A program made the position numbers and the translations under genes. The notes beneath the pieces were generated by a model. It ran no database searches. It saw only the letters and a program-made list of their open reading frames with translations, and was not told the DNA's origin. From Flavobacteriales bacterium (GTDB lineage: Bacteria > Bacteroidota > Bacteroidia > Flavobacteriales_F > PHOS-HE28), in NCBI GenBank assembly GCA_016715995.1, contig JADJXF010000007.1, positions 1 to 26,596 on the forward strand: a stretch of 26,596 nucleotides of DNA. The letters run 5' to 3'. Positions 18,508-26,596 of the stretch are shown piece after piece (the stretch's first letter is position 1; every line of letters begins with the position of its first letter).

Positions 18508-18515
18508 CAAAAATA
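18508..18515 (-). promoter_or_regulatory. Bacteroidota-type -7 promoter element for the TPR-ComA operon
   Basis: The minus strand reads TATTTTTG, an exact match to the TAnnTTTG -7 box of Bacteroidota housekeeping promoters, 30 bases upstream of the TPR start. No convincing TTTG/TTG -33 box stands at the expected distance. Between the element and the ATG is a GGCGC/GCGCC stem with a TTGA loop in the leader. Confidence 0.45.
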
Positions 18516-18570
18516 GAGGATGGCTACTCGGCACGACTGATGGCCGACAGGCTTATGAACAGGTGGCGGA

Positions 18571-20786
18571 TCAGAGGTTCTCCTTCAGCCACGCGGTCAT
18601 CATCTCATACAGGTGCAGGCGCGTATTGCCACCGCCGATCCCATGGTTGCGGTCGGGGTACATGAATTGGTCGAAAGGCTTGTTCGCTTTCACCAAGGCA
18701 TTGGTCATCTCCGCGGCGTTCTGGTAGTGCACATTGTCGTCGGCCAGGCCGTGGATGAGGAAGTAGTTCCCTTTCAGCTTGTTAACATGGAACACCGGGC
18801 TATTATCGTCGTAGCCTTTGCCGTTGTCCTTGGGCAGGCCCATGTAGCGCTCGGTGTAGATGCTGTCGTAGTAGCGCCAATTGGTCACGGGCGCCACAGC
18901 GATGGCCGCCTTGAAGAGGTCGGCGCCCTTGGTGATGCACAGGCTGCTCATGTAACCGCCGTAGCTCCAGCCCCAGACGCCGATCCGGTCCTTGTCCACC
19001 CACGGCTGCTGGCCCAGCCATTGGGCGGTGGCCATGTGGTCGACCGTCTCGTACTTGCCCAATTGGCCGTAAGTGATGTGGCGGAAGTCGCGGCCGCGAT
19101 GGCCCGTACCGCGCGGATCGACGCACACCACCAGGTAGCCCTGCTGCGCGAGCATGCTGTGCCACATGGTGCCGCGCCCGCCCCAGGAGTCCACCACTTG
19201 GTTGCTGTTGGGCCCGCTGTACTGCACCAGCAGCACGGGATAGCGCTCGCGGCTCTGGAAGTTCGCGGGCTTCATCATCCAGCCGCGCAGTTCCACGCCC
19301 TCACTGGTCGTGAAGGTGAAGAACTCACGGGGCTGCATGCCGTATTCGGCGCAGGTCTTCGACAGCTTGGCGTTGTCCTTCAGCACCTTCACCTGCTTGC
19401 CGCTGCCATCGTGCAGGGTGATCACCGGCGGCGTATTCAGCGTGCTGCGCGTGTTGATGAAGAAGCGGAAGCCCGTGCTGAACTCCGCATCGTTCACACC
19501 ACCCAACGGCGATAGTTGCATCACGCCCTTTCCGCTCAGCGGCGTGGCCAGCACCTCCTGGTTCTCGGGCGCGCTCTTGGCTGCGGTGAAGATCACGCGC
19601 TGTCCTTTCTCGTCGATGCCTTTCACAGCGGTCACATCCCATGCGCCGCGTGTCAATTGCAACTGCGAGCCATCCTTCAGGTTCACGCGGTAGATGTGGT
19701 TCCAGCCATCCTTCTCGCTGGTGAGGATGAAGCCGCTGCCATCAGCCAGGAAGAAGAGATCGTCGGTGACCTCGATGTAGGTGGGGCTGGTCTCCTTGTA
19801 GATCTCGGTGGGGACCGGACGCGCCTTGGTGCCGGGCGGCGGAAGCTTCACGGTGCAGAGGACCTTCTCGTTCTGCAGGCGGTTCAAACGCATGAACCAC
19901 GGCTCGCCCTTCGGCGTGAAGCCCAATCGGGCAACGTAGATGTCCGTCTCTTCCGTGCCCAATGGGATGCTGTAGGTGAGGCCGCCGCTGAGGTCGCGCA
20001 GGTGCAGCGAGATGCTGCTGTTCGCCTCGCCGGCCTTCGGGTACTTGAAGCGGTACTCGCTCGGGTAGAGCTGGTTCTTGTAGAGCGTCAGGTCGAATTC
20101 CTTCACGCCGCTCTCGTCGCTGCGCAGGTACAGGAGCTTGCTGCCGTCGGGGCTCCACGCATAGCCCTGCACCAGGGTGAATTCTCCTCGTACACCCAAT
20201 CAGTGGCGCCATTCAGCACCTTGTTCCACTCACCGTCGTTGGTGATCTGCTCCTCCTTCATCGTGCCCAGGTCCACCACGAAGAGGTTGTTGTCGCGCAC
20301 GAAGGCGGCCTTGCTGCCATCGGGGCTGAACGTGGCCAATCGCTGCTTGGCTTTCTTCACATCGCTGAGCGGCACCAGCTTCTTGCTCGCGCGGTCGAAG
20401 ACGTAGTTGTAGGCGAAGGAGCTGTAGCGGTAGATCGGCTCGCCCTCCGTCTCGAATAGCAGCTTCTTCTCATCGCCGCTGAAGCTGTATCCCTCAATGC
20501 CGATGGGCTCTTTGCTGCCGGCAGGCACCAGCTCGCTGGATTTCACAAGCGTGGCCACCTTGTTGCCCGTGCGATAGGCGTACTGATTGATCGCTCCCTC
20601 GCCGGCTTCCTCCTCGAGGACGGTGTAGTGCAGGCCATCCTTCATGCTGGCCAAGCCGCCAACGAACTCGGCGCTGAAGAGCGGGCTGGCCCAGATGTCC
20701 TTGTTCGTGAGGGCTTGCTGGGCGGTGGCGGGTTGCAGGAGACCCAGGCACAGGAGGGCCGAGAGCGAAGCGTGGCGTGCGTTCAT
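18571..20786 (-). CDS. Secreted S9-family dipeptidyl peptidase (DPP IV type)
   Basis: A serine peptidase that would release X-Pro or X-Ala dipeptides in the periplasm. The signal peptide is MNARHASLSALLCLGLLQPATAQ. The N-terminal half is an eight-bladed propeller with blades such as ATFSPDGSKAAFVRDNNLFV and GYAWSPDGSKLLYLRSDES. The substrate N-terminus-anchoring double Glu is at DWVYEEEF once one G is restored. The catalytic domain has Ser in GVWGWSYGGYMS, Asp in IHGLADDNVH and His in MYPDRNHGIGG. There is one frameshift, near 20185, inside GAGGAGAATTC, where a single G loss explains it; the full chain is then about 738 residues, normal for the family. It is transcribed alone, divergently from the vWA gene. 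Confidence 0.93.
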
Positions 20787-20929
20787 GCGTTCAGTTGAGG
20801 GGTGGGCAAGGTAGCTGCGTGGCTCCTTCGGGCCGAGGCGGATGGTCATGCGTGCCACCATTCATCACTGCAACTGCATGATTCCGAATCCTGCCGAACC
20901 CCGGCCGCTTCCCGCTGTTACTTCGCTGC

Positions 20930-22018
20930 ATGCTCGGGCACCGCTTCGCCAAATACGTTCCGCCGCAGGACGATAGCACGCCCTTCGAGCGCTTGCTGCC
21001 GCTCTTGATCGAGCTGCTCACCCATACCAGCGGCGATGTGGAAGAGGCGCTCGACTGGATGGACGAGCTGGACAAGGAGCACGGCTTCTACACGAAGGCC
21101 TACGGCCGCAAGGAGTTCGAGGACGACCTGCGCAAGCACGGCATGATCGGCCGGCCAACGAAAGGCGGGAAGACGCCCCTCACCGGCAAGGCCGAGAAGC
21201 TGATTCGCGAGCGCGCGCTGGACCAGGTCTTCGGCAAGCTGAAGAAGAGCGAGCGCGGCAGCCACGGCCTGCGCAAGGCCGGCCCCGGCGATGAGCCCAC
21301 CAGCGACCGGCGCGCCTTCCGCTTTGGCGACCGCATTGAACAGGTGGCCATGAGCGACAGCGATCCGCAACGCGCAGCAGCGCGGCATCGACGACCTGCG
21401 CATGAGCGAGGACGACCTGGAAGTGATCGAGACCGAGCACCAGAGCGCGTGCGCCACCGTGCTCATGATCGACATCAGCCACAGCATGATCCTCTACGGC
21501 GAGGACCGCATCACGCCGGCCAAGAAGGTGGCCATGGCGCTGGCCGAGCTGATCAAGCGCCGCTACCCGAAGGACACGCTCGACATCGTCGTCTTCGGCA
21601 ACGATGCGTGGCAGGTGAGCCTGAAGGACCTGCCGTACCTGCAAGTGGGGCCCTTCCACACCAACACGGTGGCCGGCCTCGAACTGGCCATGGACCTGCT
21701 CCGGCGACGCAAGGTGCGCAACCGCCGCATCGTGATGATCACCGACGGCAAGCCCAGCTGCATCAAGCGCGACGGCGAATACTACATGAACAGCTTCGGG
21801 CTCGACGACTTCATCGTGGCGCGCTGCCTCGATGCGGCTGCTCGCGCGCGCAAGGCGCAGATACCCATCACCACCTTCATGATCGCGCGCGACCCATACC
21901 TCCAGCGCTTCATCGAGCGCTTCACCGAGGCCAACCAGGGCCGCGCTTTCTACACCGGCCTTCAAGGCCTCGCGGACATGGTGTTCCGCATCATGCTTTC
22001 AACCGAAAAGCTTCCTGA
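20930..22018 (+). CDS. vWA-domain protein, partner of AAA+ ATPase
   Basis: A cytoplasmic protein of about 362 residues. It begins MLGHRFAKYVPPQD, then a helical N-terminal domain (ERLLPLLIELLTHTSGDVEEA, ALDWMDELDKEHGFY). From about residue 160 a von Willebrand A domain carries the MIDAS motif DISHS (VLMIDISHSMILYGEDR), with further metal-site elements in PFHTNTVAGLEL and RRIVMITDGKPS. It ends near 22018 with AFNRKAS after slips near 21355 and 22000. Families of this kind pair with chelatase- or MoxR-type ATPases to remodel proteins or insert metal. The ATPase gene follows 40 bases downstream. The target is unknown. Confidence 0.85.
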   Translation: MLGHRFAKYVPPQDDSTPFERLLPLLIELLTHTSGDVEEALDWMDELDKEHGFYTKAYGRKEFEDDLRKHGMIGRPTKGGKTPLTGKAEKLIRERALDQVFGKLKKSERGSHGLRKAGPGDEPTSDRRAFRFGDRIEQVAMSDSDPQRAAARHRRPAHERGRPGSDRDRAPERVRHRAHDRHQPQHDPLRRGPHHAGQEGGHGAGRADQAPLPEGHARHRRLRQRCVAGEPEGPAVPASGALPHQHGGRPRTGHGPAPATQGAQPPHRDDHRRQAQLHQARRRILHEQLRARRLHRGALPRCGCSRAQGADTHHHLHDRARPIPPALHRALHRGQPGPRFLHRPSRPRGHGVPHHAFNRKAS

Positions 22019-22058
22019 AATGAATAGTACGGGCGCATCACGGCGCCCTCCCTGCCAC

Positions 22059-23552
22059 ATGAAAAAGCTCCCCACCACCCCTCGGCGACCTGAAGAAGAG
22101 CGGCTACGCGCCCCGCTCCGTAAAGGCCGAGCTCCGCGCCAACCTCATCGCCCCGATCGTGCCGGGCAGCGCTCTTCGAGGGCATCCACGGCTATGAGCA
22201 CACCGTGATCCCTGCGCTCGAGCGCGCGATCCTCACCGGTCACAGCACCAACCTGCTCGGCCTGCGTGGACAGGCGAAGACGCGCATGGCCCGTTCGCTC
22301 GTGCAGCTGCTCGATGAATGGATCCGGTGGTGGAAGGCAGCGAGATCAACGACGATCCGCTGGCGCCGATCTCGCGCTTCGCCAAGGACTCATCGCAACC
22401 CATGGCGATGCCACGCCCATCACCTGGCTGCACCGCGACCAGCGCTACACCGAGAAGCTCGCCACGCCCGATGTCACCGTGGCCGACCTCATCGGCGACA
22501 GCGACCCCATCAAGGCCGCCAACCTGAAGCTCGACTACAGCGACGAGCGCGTGATCCACTTCGGCTTGATCCCGCGCAGCCATCGCGGCATCTTCGTCAT
22601 CAACGAATTGCCCGACCTGCAGCCGCGCATCCAGGTGGCGCTCTTCAACATCCTGCAGGAAGGCGATGTGCAGATCCGCGGCTTCAAGCTGCGGCTTCCG
22701 CTCGATATCCAGTTCGTGTTCACCGCCAACCCGGAGGACTACACCAACCGCGGCGCCATCATCACCCCGCTGAAGGACCGCATCCAGGCGCAGATCCTCA
22801 CGCACTATCCGGAGAGCATCGAGCTGGGCATGCGCATCACCGCGCAAGAGGCGCGCACCACCAACGAGCAGGCCACCCGCGTGCGCGTGCCCGACCTGCT
22901 GCGCGTGCTTGTGGAGCGCATCGCGATGGAGGCCCGATCCAGCGAGTTCGTGGACCCGAAGAGCGGCGTGAGCGCGCGCCTCACCATCAGCGCGCTGGAG
23001 ATTGATCGGCGCGGCCGAGCTGCGCGCGCTGCGCAACGGCGAGGAGCGCACCGTGACGCGCATCGCCGACCTCTGGGCCGTGGTGCCCGCCATCAACGGC
23101 AAGATCGAGCTGGTGTACGAGGGCGAGCAGGAGGGGGCCGACAGCGTGGCGCGCATCCTCATCGCCACCGCCATCCGCAACGTGTTCAAGGAGCTCTTCC
23201 CCGATGCCGTGAAGGCGCGTCGGGCCGCTGAGCAAGCGAGCGCAAGCCGCAGGGCCGCGACGATTACTCAGCCCTGCTCGATTGGTTCGATAACCACCAG
23301 CCGACCTCTGTCCGATGCCCGACGAGGAGCACCTCGCGCTATTACCACGGTGCCGGGCCTGCGCGAGAAGGTCACCGGCAAGCATCCCTACCTGAAGCCG
23401 GAAGAAGTGCGCCTGTGGATGGAGTTCATGCTGCACGGCATGGCTGAGCATGGCCGCATCGGGCGCAGCAAGCTCACGCGCGGGCACCGCTTCGGCGATG
23501 TGCTGGGCTCGCTGTTGGGCACTAGCAGTGACGAGGAGGAGGAGAGGCGTGA
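22059..23552 (+). CDS. Chelatase/MoxR-type AAA+ ATPase, frameshifted
   Basis: Ring ATPase forming the motor of the vWA pair. It starts MKKLPTT and reaches IHGYEHTVIPALERAILTG after a slip. The Walker A is variant: LLGLRGQAKTRMARSL (GLRGQAKT), as in magnesium-chelatase-like proteins. Next come ATPDVTVADLIGDSDP, the Walker B region GIFVINELPDLQPRIQ (acidic pair in the NEL position), and IQFVFTANPEDYTNRG, which is sensor 1. IITPLKDRIQAQILTHYPES holds the Arg finger zone. The C-terminal lid (MEARSSEFVDPKSGVSA) and a final helical domain (YLKPEEVRLWMEFMLHGMAEH) follow. The stop is probably TGA at 23550-23552. At least six frame changes occur, so the tail is approximate. It overlaps the convergent MFS gene. 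Confidence 0.85.
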
Positions 23553-24910
23553 GGCCCACTCCTCCACGAAATCCAAGTCCTTGCTGAAGGTCTCGGTGCT
23601 GCGGCGCACGGCCCAGAAGGCGCCGCCGATGCAGAGCAGGACCACGAGCAGCGCGGCGGTGATATTAACCCACGGGGGCCACGAGCGCACGGAAGAGCAT
23701 GGTGATAGGTAGATGCTGCCGCGCACGAGAGTTGGGCGCGGTGATGGCCACGGTGCCGCGCAGGTTGGTGCCGAACCGCTCGCTGGCCACGGTGGCGAAG
23801 ATGACCCAGTAGCCCGTGGCCATGCCCAGCGCGAGGCACATCCAGTTGTAGGTGGCGATGGTGGCGCCGCGCATGCCGAAGAGGAAGAAGAGCGTGAGCG
23901 AGGTTGAGGCCGAGGTAGAGCATGATCACTTTGCGGCGGCTGCGCTGCCATTGGCTCAAGAGCCCGCTGAGGAGGTCGCTGAGGCTGAGGCGATGTACGC
24001 GTAGTGTGATGGCGGTGCCGTTGATGCGCTGCTTGCCGGCCGCATCGAAGGCGCGCTGGTGTCGATGCCGAGCCCGGGCACAAAGACATCCTGGCTAGGG
24101 CTCACGAGCAATCCGATCCACGTACCAGATGGGCACGCCGATGAGGATGGTCTTCAGGTAGCGCAAGGACGCGGGATACATCGCCCGAAGAGCATGCGCA
24201 AGCTGCCGCGCTCCACCTCGCTCTTCTCCGCACTCTTGTACAAGTCCGCTCTCGAAGGTGCCCATGCGCACCAGCAGGGCCAGGCCCATGGCGCCGCCCA
24301 CCACGTAGGCCACCTGCCAGTTCATCAGCGGCAGCCGGTGAGCGATTCGATCGAACGCGCTGATGCCCTCGTCATAGCCGCCCACGATGCTCGCGGCCAC
24401 GGCGCTTCCAGGGCGCCCACGGTGACCACGTCGCTGGGTAAAATGCCGCGTTTCTCGCGGGGCATGGTCTCGGCGATGCAGCGTGATGCCGCGCCCACTC
24501 GCCTGCGAGGCCCACGCCGCAATGAAGCGCACCGCGCCGTAGCCTGACCAGGTCGAAGGTGAAGGCGTTGGCGATGTTGGCGATGGAGTAGAGCAGGATG
24601 CTTCCGAAGAGCACGCATTGATGCGGCCCTCTTGTCGCCCCACACGCCCCAGAGCACCCGCCCACCAGCATGCCGAGCATCTGGATGTTGAAGAGGTCGA
24701 TGCCGCGGTCCCGATGTCGGGATGCCCGGCGCCCAGGATGAACTTCCAAGGCTCTCGCGCTTCACTGCACGTTGAAGAGCACGAGGTCGTAGATATCCAC
24801 AGAAATGGCGAGGGCGTACGGTCACGAGCATCGGCGTGCGACAGTCCGAAGAGCGCAGGAAGGCATGGGGCGAAGATGCGCCACGTTGAAAGCGCCGGAT
24901 CGCCATCGGA
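23522..24910 (-). CDS. MFS transporter, heavily frameshifted
   Basis: A twelve-helix secondary transporter of the major facilitator superfamily. Stitched frames read: LAISVDIYDLVLFNV (TM1), IQMLGMLVGG then LWGVWGDKRG (TM2 and the G-x-x-x-D-K/R-x-G loop), GSILLYSIANIANAFTFDL (TM3), RFIA..GLAGEW, IAETMPREKRGIL, MNWQVAYVVGGAMGLALLV (TM6), LKTILIGVPIWYV (TM7), SRRKVIMLYLGLNL, ATYNWMCLALGMATGYWVIF and WVNITAALLVVLLCIGGAFW (TM12). The sequence resembles sugar/acid-type MFS members of Flavobacteriales; the substrate is unknown. Ten or more one-base slips make the ORF map misleading, but no segment of the family appears to be missing. Both ends are approximate. Confidence 0.78.
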
Positions 24911-24929
24911 CCGGTCGGCGGCCTCAAAA

Positions 24930-25488
24930 CATCGGTCTTCCCGCGCGCTGCACCGCCGGTTGTACCAGGCATCGAACTCCGTGCTCGCTTCCCGCCCAAA
25001 GGGATGAGCAGCAGCATGTCGCCCAGCCCGTTCGGGTCGGGCGGCGGATGTCGCGGCGATCGGTAGCAACGTCACGACGAGGAAGACGGCAGCGATAGCC
25101 GAAGCATCTTGGGCGCGAAGTAGCCGAAGGCGGTATCAGTACTGCGCGTCGAAATCAGCATACTTCATCCTGCTGAACTGCTCGGCGCGCGCGAGCTTCT
25201 CGCGCTGGTGGCGGTTCATCGCTCATGGCGCCGCTCTTGGCAACGATTGCGGCACGGCGCCCCGGACTGGGGCTGTTCCCGCGTCATGTCATGGCAACAA
25301 CCTGGCCGGATTGCCAAGCACCTCAACCGCTTCGGTGATGCGCACGAAGCGGGCCTGCGCATCGGGCAGCGAAGAACTATCGGGATGGTATTGCTTGGCC
25401 CAAGCGCCGGTTTACGCCGTGCGGATCTCGTCGGCTGTGGCCTGTTGGCTCGGCCGAGCGCGGCGTAATGGTCCTATGCAGCGAACAT
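24930..25488 (-). CDS. J-domain (DnaJ-like) protein with C-terminal membrane segment, frameshifted
   Basis: A co-chaperone of DnaK. The J domain is seen in DHYAALG (helix I), then EIRTAYRRLA (helix II), the invariant HPD within KQYHPDSSSL, and helix III ARFVRITEAVEVLGNPAR. A basic helix (QREKLARAEQFSRMKYADF) and FGYFAPKML follow. A hydrophobic run (AIAAVFLVVTLLPIAA) near 25060-25100 is a likely membrane helix, possibly with a second (MLLLIPLG). There is no Gly/Phe or zinc-finger region, so this is a class C (type III) J protein, probably membrane-tethered. The reading frame changes at least five times. It precedes the MFS gene on the same strand. The ends are approximate. Confidence 0.68.
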
Positions 25489-25625
25489 GGGCTGCTTGTT
25501 CCAGCCGCCGCGACGACTGCGCAAGGAAGCAAGCGGTTACCGCTCGACGCGGCATGCGTGCGCATGGAACTGATGCTCGATTGCTTTCCCTACATTACAC
25601 GACCAAACCGAGCACCGGCGTAACC

Positions 25626-26155
25626 ATGGCCGACACGCGTCTCTCAATCCGGTATTCGTTGGTTCCAACACCATTCCAGCGCAGGAACGTGACCGTTACG
25701 CCAGCCAATGGCTCCGATGGCACCTGCACGTGGACGTGCGTGGACCAGAAGGATACCGGCAACGCCAGCATCATCAGAATTTCGGTCTCCGGTGCCGCGT
25801 CCAACCCACAGATCGTTTCTAAGACCACCAACCAGGTGAGCGCCACCTGCCAGGTGAAAGCGTCAACGAAGAACTACGATCAAGTGACCGCCCCATTCAC
25901 CTCGCCCAGCAACAGCTCCAGCTGGACCATCGCCATCTCGGGCAGTGGCACTGGCAGCACCGTGCGGTTCATGCGCGGCACCGGCGGAGAGCACGGTCGG
26001 AGCGCCCGGTCCGCAAGGCCGCAGTGCGCAAGGCAACAAACCCTAGGAAGAAGGCCGCCAAGAAAGCCGCCAAGAAGGCCGTGAAGAAGGCGGCCGCGAA
26101 GCCGGCGCGGAAAGCAGCCAAGACGATCCGTAGGGCTGCGTGGGAAGTAGGATGG
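25626..26155 (+). CDS. Beta-rich domain protein with lysine/alanine histone-like tail
   Basis: The start MADTRLSIRYSLVPTPFQRR is followed by an all-beta region of about 90 residues with regular Thr/Val/Ser strands and three Cys (CTWTCVDQ, then SATCQVKAS). It resembles an Ig-like or carbohydrate-binding sandwich. There is no signal peptide. A Gly/Ser/Thr-rich linker (ISGSGTGSTVRF) leads to a one-base slip near 26000. The other frame then gives a basic tail with alternating KKAAKKAAKKAVKK and KPARKAAK, like histone H1/Hc1 tails that bind nucleic acid. The end is not fixed; the K/A run stops near 26120 and a stop is expected soon after. I do not recognise a named family for the whole protein. 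Confidence 0.55.
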
Positions 26156-26159
26156 TCGA

Positions 26160-26596
26160 GAGAGAAGCACTCTCATAGCGGCATCCTGCTGCCTGTTGAT
26201 CGCCGTTGCGGTGAATGGGCAGCAGGGTGCCGTAAGATATCGATACGTTTGGGCCGATAGTGTTTCCGCTGAACTGGAACAGAACCGGGCCCATACGCCC
26301 GCGCGCACTGCTGGCGTTGACCGAACGCTTGTTGGGGATGCATGGGCAAAGCGCTCGATACGCGCCGGATGGGGGGCAGGTCCTCGGCGTTCCAGAGCCA
26401 CCAGCTTCCGGAAACGAGGTGGGCCAATGATTCGGCCAGGACCGCGATGCAGCGCTCCTTCGATTATTTCCGGCCGGGGTGCATTAACCTGGGGCTGATA
26501 CGCGCCTACCTCGCCAAAGAGCAACATCCATTTGAGCCTGCTGGAGAATGCCAAAGCGGATTCCATCGGGAGCGTGGCGCTCCGCTATGGAATCCG
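26160..26596. other. Unassigned end of window, no confident gene
   Basis: Neither strand gives a convincing unbroken gene. Short protein-like pieces appear on both. The plus strand has ALLALTERLLGMHG near 26310 and SLLENAKADSIGSVALRYG near 26535. The minus strand has LFQFSGNTIGPNVSISYG near 26270. Given the error rate in this part of the window, a frameshifted gene is likely but its strand cannot be decided by eye. Confidence 0.4.

Noticed and set aside
22233..23189. 318-codon minus-strand ORF opposite the AAA+ gene
   Set aside because: The plus strand carries Walker A, Walker B and sensor motifs over the same bases; the minus frame has no recognisable pattern.
26040..26120. K/A-rich stretch as a simple tandem DNA repeat
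   Set aside because: The codons vary (AAG/AAA, GCC/GCG/GCA) and the unit drifts with Val, Pro and Arg, which fits selection on protein composition more than slippage of a DNA repeat.
1..26596. CRISPR array, tRNA, rRNA or insertion sequence
   Set aside because: No regular spaced repeats, cloverleaf-like segment, transposase motif or terminal inverted repeats were seen by eye; a tool search could still find a missed small RNA.

Overview
The window is high-GC DNA that reads as a member of the Bacteroidota, most likely a Flavobacteriales-type lineage. The main evidence is two secreted proteins with C-terminal type IX secretion (Por/T9SS) sorting domains. Supporting signs are a TATTTTTG promoter element, a HisKA_2 sensor kinase, a secreted DPP-IV-type S9 peptidase, and little use of Shine-Dalgarno sites. 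I could see no tRNA, rRNA, CRISPR array, transposase or integrase.

Layout. (1) 55-5629, plus strand: a tripartite RND efflux system in the order membrane-fusion protein, inner-membrane pump, TolC-type channel. (2) 5597-9152, minus strand: a conserved TerB-like protein, a low-specificity threonine aldolase, a small lipoprotein and a membrane sensor histidine kinase; the last three are joined by ATGA and TGATG overlaps. (3) 9199-11178, minus strand: a tiny secreted ORF, a Kelch-repeat T9SS protein and a SAM-dependent O-methyltransferase. (4) 11334-13058, plus strand: a degenerate 2H-phosphoesterase-fold protein, a Nudix hydrolase and an outer-membrane barrel-like protein. (5) 13055-18478, minus strand: a TPR protein coupled to a ComA-type phosphosulfolactate synthase, a T9SS alpha/beta-hydrolase without the usual Ser nucleophile, and MurQ with a conserved partner protein. 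(6) 18571-20786, minus strand: the S9 peptidase. (7) 20930-23552, plus strand: a vWA protein and a chelatase/MoxR-type AAA+ ATPase. (8) 23522-25488, minus strand: an MFS transporter and a J-domain protein with a membrane segment. (9) 25626 onward, plus strand: a beta-rich protein ending in a lysine/alanine tail, then an unassigned end.

Sequence quality dominates interpretation. The first ~5 kb and last ~6 kb carry single-base frameshifts every 50-200 bases. The stretch from ~11 to ~20 kb is almost clean. In every broken gene the protein continues in another frame with its family motifs intact and full expected length. I therefore read most breaks as consensus errors near contig ends, not as gene decay. 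Boundaries in these zones are approximate, and functions were read from stitched frames.

I found no defence island or obviously new multi-gene system. The best leads are the two proteins with eroded catalytic motifs (2H-fold protein at 11334-11939, esterase at 14509-16173), the beta-domain plus histone-like-tail protein (25626), the ComA homologue coupled to a TPR protein, and the sensor-kinase/lipoprotein/threonine-aldolase operon.
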